DNA of 8,536 bases from Chromatiales bacterium. GTDB lineage: Bacteria > Pseudomonadota > Gammaproteobacteria > SZUA-152. The DNA lies in assembly GCA_026999335.1 (NCBI GenBank), contig JALTPW010000763.1, forward strand, positions 1-8,536, in the 5' to 3' direction. Position 1 is the first letter of the stretch; the number at the start of each line of letters is the position of its first letter. Under the pieces are notes generated by a model that ran no database searches, was not told the origin of the DNA, and saw only the letters and a list, made by a program, of their open reading frames with translations. The position numbers and the translations under genes were made by a program. Shown piece after piece: positions 1 through 5,806 of the stretch.

Positions 1-95
1 GCCATCACGGCTCGATTTGCAACACAAAAGTTTAGAATTTCGGATTCAAAGCACCATCCATGGGTTAGCAAGACATTTTTCAATGTTTCCCGCAT
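1..95 (-). CDS. Possible N-terminal fragment of a gene running off the left edge
   Basis: On the minus strand an ATG at 95-93 opens a frame that stays open for 31 codons to the window edge. The peptide begins MRETLKNVLLTHGWCFESEI and matches no family I recognise. A weak purine stretch (AGGG) lies about 10 bases upstream of the ATG. The same stretch is also open on the plus strand in frame 1 (positions 1-171, no start needed at the edge), so the open frame may be chance. I cannot decide between a real edge gene and non-coding DNA. Confidence 0.2.
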   Translation of the reverse strand, partial: MRETLKNVLLTHGWCFESEILNFCVANRAVM

Positions 96-287
96 AGGGT
101 TGATCCCTGCCCTCGTTACAGCGCCAAGGAGCAGACAGGCGAAACCGCCTATTTATAATGATATTTAGCGATCAGACATCGCCAGACAACAGAAACAGAG
201 GGTGGTATGAGCTAGAATCAGGGGGGTGAGCCAGCCCCTGTTTAGACATGTTATCTTGCAATTCTGCAAACAAAATGTAACCGTAGC
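96..287. other. Intergenic region with two small inverted repeats
   Basis: No convincing gene lies here. Two dyads are visible. AGGCG-AAAC-CGCCT at 137-150 is a perfect 5-bp stem with a tetraloop, followed by an AT-rich run. CAGGGG-N10-CCCCTG at 219-240 is a 6-bp GC-rich stem followed by TTTA. Either could be a weak terminator for something upstream, but neither has a real U-tract. The cytochrome c promoter follows immediately. Confidence 0.4.
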
Positions 288-335
288 TTGACGTATATCA
301 AGGTGACAAACTCTTTACTCGCGATAATCCTGCAG
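288..335 (+). promoter_or_regulatory. FNR/DNR-type box and -10 of the cytochrome c gene
   Basis: TTGAC-GTAT-ATCAA at 288-301 matches the FNR/ANR/DNR consensus TTGAT-N4-ATCAA with one mismatch. Exactly 21 bp further on is GATAAT (323-328), a good -10 hexamer. This is class II geometry, with the box centred near -41.5 and a start site predicted near 335. It suggests that the cytochrome is induced when oxygen is low or NO is present. Which regulator (FNR, ANR or DNR) acts cannot be told from the site. Confidence 0.75.
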
Positions 336-367
336 CTGGGCACCCATAATCCGACAGGAGGAGTTTT

Positions 368-742
368 ATGAATACGATGATCAAAACAGCGGCCGCCACC
401 ATCATTACCGCCAGCGCCTTTCTAAGCATGAACGTCAGCGCTGGCATTGAGGCCAAGTGCAAGGCATGTCATGATTTTGGTACAGCGAACAAGGTCGGCC
501 CCGGCCTGAAAAATCTCATGGGGAATAAAGCCGGTTCAACCAGCTTCAGCAAGTACAGCAAGAGCCTGAAAAACGCCGACTGGGTATGGGATGATGCAAA
601 CATGCGTCTGTGGCTCGGCGACGGCAAAAAGGCAATCAAGGAATTGACCGGAGACCCCAAGGCAAAAACCACCATGCCCTCCATGAAGCTGAAAGGTGAG
701 AAACTTGACGAGATGATGGACTTCATGAATGGATTGCAATAA
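368..742 (+). CDS. Periplasmic monoheme class I cytochrome c
   Basis: A 124-residue precursor. Residues 1-25 form a Sec signal peptide ending VSA, leaving a mature protein of about 99 residues. The single heme c site is CKACH at 31-35 with His35 as proximal ligand. The VGPGLKNLMG segment, the WVWDDANMRLWL helix and TTMPSM (Met103 the likely distal ligand) are typical of the c2/c550 type rather than the shorter Pseudomonas c551 (NirM). Such proteins carry electrons between the bc1 complex and terminal reductases in the periplasm. With an FNR-type promoter like that of nirS, donating electrons to NirS is a reasonable inference, but the gene is 5 kb away from nirS. The start is fixed by AGGAGGAG at 356-363, and the same ACAGGAGGAG stretch precedes nirS. 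Confidence 0.9.
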   Translation: MNTMIKTAAATIITASAFLSMNVSAGIEAKCKACHDFGTANKVGPGLKNLMGNKAGSTSFSKYSKSLKNADWVWDDANMRLWLGDGKKAIKELTGDPKAKTTMPSMKLKGEKLDEMMDFMNGLQ

Positions 743-978
743 AGCAAAATATGTATAAAGTATGGGTGCGGCCCGGGGCTGGCATGCTTGGGTTGCGCCT
801 ATGCCTGTAAAATCTGTTAGCGCCAGTGCTGGCAGACAAACTGACGCCAAACCGGTTCGAGATCGACCAGGGCCATTGCGGCGTGACGCCAGCGGTTCAG
901 GAACCTGCTCGCTCCTTGCAGAGCGTATCTGACGATCCCTGGCCACACAACACGATAACAAACAGGAGACTGACAACC
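743..978. other. Intergenic region with two adjacent hairpins
   Basis: A GTG at 826 could extend the downstream frame leftwards, but the predicted residues are unlike a membrane protein and there is no ribosome site. The segment holds AGC-GGTTC-AG-GAACC-T-GCT (892-909, an 8-bp stem with one bulge), followed directly by CGCTC-CTTGCA-GAGCG (910-925, a perfect 5-bp stem). No U-tract follows either, so they are not standard terminators. I see no FNR-type box here. Confidence 0.35.
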
Positions 979-1161
979 TTGGAATTTGCCATTCTCTATA
1001 CACTGGGCGCAGTCGCCGCCTATTTTTTCGCCGATTGGGCGCTTAATCGTTTTGAGGCCGCCTATGGAAAACCGATACCCTACCGGCATTTTCTCTTTTT
1101 CATTATCCTCTTCGGCCTGGCATTTATCATGATGTCCACCATCAACCCCCCGCCCCAATAG
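979..1161 (+). CDS. Small two-helix membrane protein, unknown function
   Basis: This 60-residue frame starts at TTG 979, chosen because AGGAG (964-968) lies 10 bases upstream and because the residues from here on look like a membrane protein, while the frame further upstream does not. Helix 1 spans about residues 3-22 (ILYTLGAVAAYFFADWAL). A polar loop containing KPIPYRH follows, and helix 2 spans about residues 37-54 (HFLFFIILFGLAFIMM). The tail ends NPPPQ. I recognise no family. It lies between cytochrome c and the end of the convergent ctaA gene, and it could be a small accessory subunit of a membrane complex, but nothing in the sequence proves that. Confidence 0.55.
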   Translation: MEFAILYTLGAVAAYFFADWALNRFEAAYGKPIPYRHFLFFIILFGLAFIMMSTINPPPQ

Positions 1162-1256
1162 AGCCTCCCGGCAGCGATCAATCTGCCAGCGTCTAAAAAA
1201 TATGCACACAAAGCACAGCACCTTGCCGTTTTGTATCGCGTAAAGCCGGGTGATCC

Positions 1257-1288
1257 TCTATCTGTCGGTCATTCTATCTGTCGGTCAA
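1257..1288. repeat. 16-bp tandem duplication across the ctaA stop codon
   Basis: TCTATCTGTCGGTCAT (1257-1272) is followed at once by TCTATCTGTCGGTCAA (1273-1288), which is 15 of 16 bases identical. Read on the minus strand, the copy inside ctaA encodes the last residues (T-D-R) and the TAG stop. The second copy lies just after the stop and is out of frame because the unit is 16 bp. Confidence 0.9.
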
Positions 1289-2332
1289 GAGTGCATGATT
1301 GACATTTAGCGCAAGGGTGAACAGAACCACGGCACCGCCCTGATGGGTGGCGCCCAGCCACGTAGGCACCACAAGCAGCAATGTCGCCACGCCCAGTATG
1401 ACCTGCACCCCCGTCATGGCTAGCAGCAGGTGAAACGCCGTGCGAGCACGAGCGGTCAGATGATAACGCCGCGACACAAACCACAGGGCGGCAACAAGGA
1501 GCAATGAAATTTCCGCCAGCAGGCGATGATCGAATTGCACCGCAGCAATATTATCAAAGAAATTCCGGTACCAGGGCTCAAGGGCGAACATGTTATGAGG
1601 AATAAAATGACCATCCATCAGCGGAAAGGTATTGTAAGCCAGACCGGCCTTGAGGCCTGCCACGAACCCACCGGAGATAATGGTCACACTCAACAAGCCC
1701 GTCACCCACCATGCAAAACGCTGTAACGGCCTGGCATCGATGACATGCGGCTTGGGCCTGGTAAACAAGAGATTCATTGCCGTCCAGAAAATATAGGCAT
1801 AAATGATGAAGGCCGCCGTCAAGTGTACGGTCAGCCGGTACTGACTGACTTGTGGGTCGTTGACTAGCCCACTTTTTACCATATACCAACCCATGACTCC
1901 CTGTAGCCCACCCAGTACGAACATGATGGCCATCTTGGGCATCATGGGCTTTTTGATATGTCCCTTGACAAGAAAGTACAAAAATGGAAGCAGAAACAGC
2001 AGACCGATCATCCGCCCCCATACGCGGTGTACATATTCCAGAAAAAAGATGGACTTGAAGCCGTCAAGATCCATACCCAGGTTTAACTGGTACTCGGGAA
2101 ACTGCTTGTATTTTTCGAATGTCGCCTCCCATTCAGCCTGATTTAGCGGGGGAACAATCCCCATGATGGGCTCCCACTCGACCATGGAAAGACCAGAGTG
2201 CGTCAGGCGTGTAACCCCACCCAGAACGATCATGAAAAAAATCGCAGCGCATACCGCAAGAAGCCAGTATGCTATCTGTTTTTCACCATTGCGGGTCGCC
2301 ATTATTTCTTGGGATGTATTCATCGTTGTCAC
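1274..2332 (-). CDS. ctaA: Heme A synthase, CtaA/Cox15 family
   Basis: This 352-residue inner-membrane protein has about eight helices and the length usual for Cox15-type enzymes. The family oxidises the C8 methyl of heme O to a formyl group, giving heme A for aa3-type cytochrome oxidases. Visible signatures are GGVTRLTHSGLSMVEWEP (38-55), EYVHRVWGR (99-107, His102), TVHLTAA (His170), GLKAGLAYNTFPLMDG (226-241), FDHR (His269) and GATHQGG (His330). The four histidines are the expected heme ligands of the two pseudo-symmetric halves. The start is GTG at 2332, with AAGG five bases upstream; an ATG at 2323 is the alternative. A class II FNR-type promoter lies directly upstream, which is unusual for an enzyme serving aerobic oxidases. 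No ctaB (heme O synthase) or oxidase genes are in view. The stop codon is part of a tandem duplication. Confidence 0.93.
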   Translation of the reverse strand: MTTMNTSQEIMATRNGEKQIAYWLLAVCAAIFFMIVLGGVTRLTHSGLSMVEWEPIMGIVPPLNQAEWEATFEKYKQFPEYQLNLGMDLDGFKSIFFLEYVHRVWGRMIGLLFLLPFLYFLVKGHIKKPMMPKMAIMFVLGGLQGVMGWYMVKSGLVNDPQVSQYRLTVHLTAAFIIYAYIFWTAMNLLFTRPKPHVIDARPLQRFAWWVTGLLSVTIISGGFVAGLKAGLAYNTFPLMDGHFIPHNMFALEPWYRNFFDNIAAVQFDHRLLAEISLLLVAALWFVSRRYHLTARARTAFHLLLAMTGVQVILGVATLLLVVPTWLGATHQGGAVVLFTLALNVNHALLTDR

Positions 2333-2345
2333 TATTACCTTGCCT

Positions 2346-2393
2346 CAAACAAAAAATAAGTCATGTTTCACGCTGCGCCATGATGTAGATCAA
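2346..2393 (-). promoter_or_regulatory. FNR/DNR-type box and -10 of ctaA
   Basis: Read on the minus strand, TTGAT-CTAC-ATCAT (2393-2380) matches the FNR/DNR consensus with one mismatch. The hexamer TATTTT follows after exactly 21 bp (2358-2353), the same spacing as at the three other boxes in this window. The predicted start near 2346 leaves a leader of about 14 bases that contains the AAGG ribosome site. Further upstream is TATACT (2407-2402). If that is a separate -10, the box would lie just downstream of its start site and could repress it. Confidence 0.6.
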
Positions 2394-2494
2394 TCATCGA
2401 CAGTATATAACACCTCTGTCTTTTCAAGTTGACGCCACCGACAGGCCATAGTTAACTTCGTTTCGAGCGATTTGGCAACTGAAAAATTCCCGGC

Positions 2495-2887
2495 TTATTT
2501 CTGCGCCTGATCCAAACCGGAATCCGCACCCGACGACTCAGAACCAGAGCCTTCAGTGCTGTTTTTCACTGATTCTACCGCTGTAGTACCCTGCACATTT
2601 TCGTCCCTGTTGTTTTTCTCATTGTTTTCCTCATTTTCTTTCTCGGCTTTCTTGCGCTTATTGTTACGCGAGCCTACCAATGTCCAGGCAACGGCGGCAA
2701 ACAGGACGATGCCCAGCCATTCAACCAATATCAGGGGGCCATTGATCTGGTGATCCGCAGGAATGTTTAAAATGAAATGGTACTCCCCCCTCAAGCCTTC
2801 TTCATGAAAAGTGAATGTCGGCAGAAACAGGAACATCAACACGGTCGCCACCGCCACCACCGTCAAAATAATCTTATTTTCATTCAT
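2495..2887 (-). CDS. Hypothetical two-helix membrane protein with charged low-complexity tail
   Basis: This 130-residue protein belongs to no family I recognise. Helix 1 is about residues 6-22. A polar, probably periplasmic loop follows (about 23-50, with HEEGLRGEYHF). Helix 2 is about 51-71 (PLILVEWLGIVLFAAVAWTLV). Residues 73-130 form a cytoplasmic tail rich in Lys, Glu and Asn, then Ser and Gly, and probably disordered. Arg and Lys right after helix 2 fit an inside C-terminus. The start ATG at 2887 has GAGG about 14 bases upstream, which is far. A tiny frame (ATG GTC ATC TGA) overlaps the start as TGATG. It lies upstream of ctaA in the same direction, but ctaA has its own promoter. The FNR-type box at 3063-3076 has no -10 at the right distance on this strand. 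Confidence 0.65.
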   Translation of the reverse strand: MNENKIILTVVAVATVLMFLFLPTFTFHEEGLRGEYHFILNIPADHQINGPLILVEWLGIVLFAAVAWTLVGSRNNKRKKAEKENEENNEKNNRDENVQGTTAVESVKNSTEGSGSESSGADSGLDQAQK

Positions 2888-3062
2888 CAGATGACCATTT
2901 TCCTCGATAACAATTTTTCATAGGGAGATCACCCTGCAATTGAACCCCGTTTGCAGATGAGATAACCGCCCCCGGATTGATAGCATAGATATACCTGCAG
3001 AAACAAGATCCCCCGCCATTTTCTTGGCAAGAGAACCCGAACTTGTATAATGTATCAGCATA

Positions 3063-3110
3063 TTGATATAGATCAATGTACGATTTGGTGAATGGATTAT
3101 ACAAAGGGAC
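3063..3110 (+). promoter_or_regulatory. FNR/DNR-type box and -10 of the HHE protein gene
   Basis: TTGAT-ATAG-ATCAA at 3063-3076 is a perfect FNR/DNR consensus. TATACA (3098-3103) follows after exactly 21 bp, predicting transcription from near 3110. That places the upstream ATG at 3076 outside the transcript and supports translation from 3142. An independent sigma70-like pair (TTGGCA 3024-3029, TATAAT 3045-3050, 15-bp spacer) precedes the box. If that pair is used, the box would lie just downstream of its start site and could repress it. Confidence 0.8.
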
Positions 3111-3141
3111 ACGCCTTAATCAAGGAGATGAAGAGGACAGC

Positions 3142-3861
3142 ATGGAAAAAATCAGCGACACCTTTTCATCGGATCATGTACGTTGTGACGAACTTTTTTT
3201 TCGCAGTGAAGAACATGTTCAGCGACATGAATGGTGGCAAGCAAAAGAGATCTTAACAAGGTTCATTGACGAAATGAATGAACACTTCCTCAAAGAAGAG
3301 AGTATTCTGTTTCCTGCACTCAATAAACACTCCGCAAATGCAGCAGGCCCCACACAGGTAATGCGCCTGGAGCACGATGATATGCGACAACTCATGCAAG
3401 ACATGCAGGGTGATATCAAAAAACAGGATGCTGATCATTTCCTCGGTTCATCTGAAACCCTGCTGGTCATGATGCGACAACATAATACCAAGGAAGAAAA
3501 CATCCTCTACCCCATGGCGGATAATATACTGGCAGGTGACCAGGAGAAAATACTGGCGCACATTCACCAACATGAAGAAAAAAAGGGGCATCGCCAAATG
3601 GAACAAGAACGAGTGCTGAATGTCAGCGAACTCGACCCTCCAGGCCCCATGGAGAAAATTCTGGAGGCCGTTGAAATACTGACGCCCGGACACTACCTGC
3701 GCATATTGCATAATCGGGAACCGTTTCCTCTGTATACAGTCCTGGACGAATATGGATATAAACATTGCATCCGTGAAGGAAAACAAACCCTCTTTGAAAT
3801 ATTTGTTTGGCGAAAAAATGACAATATCGCGAAGAAAGCCGTTGATCTCGCAATGAAATGA
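3142..3861 (+). CDS. Hemerythrin-like HHE domain protein fused to DUF2249
   Basis: A 239-residue cytoplasmic protein with no signal peptide. Residues 1 to about 145 form a hemerythrin-like four-helix bundle with the di-iron ligand set His12, His48-x3-Glu52 (EHFLKEE), His78 (LEHDD) and His114-x3-Glu118 (QHNTKEE). This is the pattern of the YtfE/ScdA/DNRN relatives. Residues about 158-225 are a DUF2249 domain (LDPPGPMEKILEAVEIL, then FPLYTVLDEYG). Proteins of this kind often occur beside denitrification and NO-response genes and are linked to NO sensing or repair of iron centres. A role of that sort is inferred here from the FNR/DNR promoter and from nirS nearby. The start is the ATG at 3142, with AAGAGG at 3131-3136. 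The gene looks richer in A+T than nirS. Confidence 0.85.
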   Translation: MEKISDTFSSDHVRCDELFFRSEEHVQRHEWWQAKEILTRFIDEMNEHFLKEESILFPALNKHSANAAGPTQVMRLEHDDMRQLMQDMQGDIKKQDADHFLGSSETLLVMMRQHNTKEENILYPMADNILAGDQEKILAHIHQHEEKKGHRQMEQERVLNVSELDPPGPMEKILEAVEILTPGHYLRILHNREPFPLYTVLDEYGYKHCIREGKQTLFEIFVWRKNDNIAKKAVDLAMK

Positions 3862-4002
3862 CACGAAGTCCAATGACCTGCCAATGGTATAATGGATCAA
3901 TGGAAAACGACCGGGCTTAATCGCTTGCGACGCATATAACTGACAGCGAACCAAATAAGCTTATCACTTGAAGAGAATAGTTCCTCTATTTGACGAAGAA
4001 AA

Positions 4003-4027
4003 GGATAGACCGGGTGGGTCGCTATCC
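4003..4027 (+). repeat. Imperfect hairpin followed by a T-run
   Basis: GGATA-GACC at 4003-4011 can pair with GGTC and TATCC (4017-4020 and 4023-4027), giving a 9-bp stem with a 2-base bulge and a 5-base loop. TTTTT follows five bases later (4032-4036). It may be a weak terminator for the HHE gene or part of a leader. The smaller perfect dyad CGTAG-GTT-CTACG (4048-4060) comes next. Confidence 0.4.
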
Positions 4028-4095
4028 AGAAGTTTTTAGTTGGGCAACGTAGGTTCTACGACCTCCTGATCTCACCACAGACTACATGGCTGGCA

Positions 4096-4121
4096 CTTGC
4101 AATCAAGGAGAAGATTGCAAG
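4096..4121 (+). repeat. Perfect 9-bp hairpin with AAGGAGAA loop
   Basis: CTTGCAATC (4096-4104) and GATTGCAAG (4113-4121) are perfect reverse complements around the 8-base loop AAGGAGAA. The loop would expose a Shine-Dalgarno-like AAGGAG if transcribed. No credible reading frame follows it: the nearest TTG gives only eight codons. It has no U-tract, so it is not a standard terminator. Confidence 0.6.
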
Positions 4122-4378
4122 GAAGCAAATCTGGCCGCTAACAGCTCCCTTTTTTGGCCATACTTGTCCGGCCTGCTTCACGGGATCTCCGTCATTATTC
4201 ACTGCAAGAACCCCTGATCAATTCCGGGGGAACTGATATGTGATAAAAAATCGTCAAGACTTCCAAGCATCAGCGCTTTTTTTAAACACTTTTAGGCCGC
4301 CTGTATCGAGACAAGAACGTATCGGTAAAACCAGGCGACAACAAGCCTTTGTTTTTTGTCGGGAAAATAGTAAAACTC

Positions 4379-4391
4379 ACACAATTTGTGT
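4379..4391. promoter_or_regulatory. Possible operator palindrome upstream of the NnrS-like gene
   Basis: ACACAA-T-TTGTGT is a perfect 6-1-6 palindrome 71 bases before the preferred start codon at 4462. Its sequence does not match the FNR/DNR boxes elsewhere in the window. I cannot assign it to a known regulator, and it may be chance. Confidence 0.25.
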
Positions 4392-4461
4392 TGAACAAGT
4401 CAGGAGAACACATCTTACAGTCAGCTATGGACAACAACCCTCTAACAACAATACAACCAAG

Positions 4462-5778
4462 ATGACAATACGATCCGGACTCTCCCTGGCCCAAGCCCCA
4501 CCACTTTCCGTGCCCTTGCGCTTTTTCCTCACCGCGCCATTGTTCGGTATTCTGACTGCGATCGTCTTCATAGGCTATGGACCGGACACTCTGTTGAGTC
4601 GCTGGACACCAGCGACACTCGCGGCAACACACCTCATCGCCCTGGGTTATATCTCTCTGGTGATGGTGGGAGCAATATCACAAATGCTGCCGGTGCTGAC
4701 GGGCTCCCCTATGCCACGTCCCCTTCTGGTCAGTACCCTCATCCATATTCTGCTGACCCTGGGAGCCCTGGTTCTGGCTGGCGGTCTGTTGCTGAACAAT
4801 AACCCGGCAATACAGCTTTCCGTGTTTTTTCTAGGCGCCGGCTTTTTGTTGTTCATCGCCGTCAACATTTTTTCCCTGGCGCAGGCAAAGACACACAATT
4901 CGACCGTCAGCGGCATGTGGCTGGCCGTCGGCTCACTCGTGGTTGCCGTTATCCTTGGTCTGAGACTCGCTGCCGAACACATCTGGTCTTTCGACACCGG
5001 CCTGTCAAAGTCATGGACCGATGTCCATTTGGCCTGGGGTCTCATCGGCTGGATGGGTGTTCTGGTTATCGGCGTTGCCTATGAGGTTGTGCCCATGTTT
5101 CAAATGACCCCCCGTTATCCGCAATGGATGCAACGCTGGCTGACGAAACTAATACTGGCAGGACTGGTGTCGTGGGCCGGTATATCTCTGCTGCCCATTG
5201 TCGAACCCGTGACACAGACATTGCTGATGGGCGCCCTGTCCTCGACACTCGCCGTCGGCCTCGCCCTGTTTGCCGGCACCACCCTTTACCTGCAAAGACA
5301 CCGGCGGCGACACCTTAAGGACGTAACATTACGATTTTGGCACCTTGCCATGTACAGTCTTCTGGCATGCACACTCCTCTGGATAGCCGGGCAACTGTGG
5401 CCGGCACTGGCGAACTGGCATCGATTCGGCTATCTGCTCGGCATCCTGTTTATCGCCGGTTTTGTCGTATCGGTGGTCAATGGTATGTTGTACAAAATTG
5501 TTCCTTTCCTCATCTGGCTGCATTTGCAGAGCCAAAATAACGCACGAGTAAAACTGCCCAACATGAAGGAAATCATCCTGGATCGGTGGGCTCTCCGGCA
5601 ATTTTATCTGCATGGATTATCACTACTTTTATTCCTCTGCAGCGTGTTAAAACCACTATGGTTTCTGTATCCTCTGGCAATATTATTCGCTTTTTCATCC
5701 TTGTTGTTGTTTTTAAACATTTACTCGGCATTGAGAATGTACAAAAAAGTCAGGGCACACCAGGAAAACAGTGGGTAA
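4462..5778 (+). CDS. 12-helix membrane protein, NnrS-like / heme-copper-oxidase subunit I-like
   Basis: About 438 residues, almost all membrane helices, in three repeats of four helices each. Each repeat carries a His at the start of its second helix (His57, His189, His320) and ends that helix with G-x2-[SY]-[QEK]-x2-P (residues 70-77, 204-211, 341-348). Threefold repetition of four helices is the plan of heme-copper oxidase subunit I. The HLIALGY..LPVLTG segment also resembles the H..LFG..VPNWTG region of NnrS, a protein that eases NO stress in denitrifiers. The adjacent His pair that binds CuB in oxidases is absent, so catalytic oxidase or NO reductase activity is unlikely. A metal- or heme-binding role in NO handling is an inference from its place just before nirS. 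The start is uncertain: ATG 4462 begins the membrane-like sequence but has a poor ribosome site, while GTG 4240 adds 74 unlikely residues. Confidence 0.75.
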   Translation: MTIRSGLSLAQAPPLSVPLRFFLTAPLFGILTAIVFIGYGPDTLLSRWTPATLAATHLIALGYISLVMVGAISQMLPVLTGSPMPRPLLVSTLIHILLTLGALVLAGGLLLNNNPAIQLSVFFLGAGFLLFIAVNIFSLAQAKTHNSTVSGMWLAVGSLVVAVILGLRLAAEHIWSFDTGLSKSWTDVHLAWGLIGWMGVLVIGVAYEVVPMFQMTPRYPQWMQRWLTKLILAGLVSWAGISLLPIVEPVTQTLLMGALSSTLAVGLALFAGTTLYLQRHRRRHLKDVTLRFWHLAMYSLLACTLLWIAGQLWPALANWHRFGYLLGILFIAGFVVSVVNGMLYKIVPFLIWLHLQSQNNARVKLPNMKEIILDRWALRQFYLHGLSLLLFLCSVLKPLWFLYPLAILFAFSSLLLFLNIYSALRMYKKVRAHQENSG

Positions 5779-5806
5779 ATACACGAATGTTCGAAGTCTT
5801 ATTCGC

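Larger units (their letters stand above)
3862..4461. other. 600-bp gene-free region with many inverted repeats
   Basis: I find no gene with a start codon and ribosome site here. Visible structures include three tandem 8-mers sharing AATGG (3880-3903, containing a TATAAT), a 10-bp palindrome ATAAGCTTAT (3955-3964), hairpins at 4003-4027, 4048-4060 and 4096-4121, and a mismatched hairpin around 4217-4237. A frame with no ATG, GTG or TTG start stays open from 4009 to a TGA at 4236. A GTG at 4240 behind GGGGGA could open a 74-residue extension of the next gene. No FNR-type box is present. The region could hold an RNA leader, a small RNA or a decayed gene. Confidence 0.5.

Noticed and set aside
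826..978. GTG-started N-terminal extension of the small membrane protein
   Set aside because: There is no ribosome site, the residues are not membrane-like, and the segment has overlapping hairpins. The TTG at 979 has AGGAG upstream.
817..1221. Minus-strand frame of 134 codons opposite the small membrane protein
   Set aside because: It has no recognisable domain or ribosome site and overlaps a better supported gene. Its composition looks like an antisense shadow.
2495..3076. The FNR-type box at 3063-3076 as promoter of the minus-strand hypothetical gene
   Set aside because: At 21 bp on that strand the hexamer is TTCGGG, which is not a -10, while the plus-strand side has TATACA.
3076..3141. 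In-frame upstream start of the HHE protein at ATG 3076
   Set aside because: The ATG begins at the last base of the FNR-type box and lies upstream of the predicted transcript start. The ATG at 3142 has AAGAGG five bases before it.
4214..4237. Possible FNR-type half-site (TGATCAA) before the NnrS-like gene
   Set aside because: Only one half-site matches, and the base positions for the other half are wrong. No -10 lies at the spacing seen elsewhere.
4462..5778. Calling the membrane protein a NO reductase or cytochrome oxidase subunit I
   Set aside because: The helix 7 His pair for CuB and the two helix 10 histidines are not present, so only the general fold resembles these enzymes.
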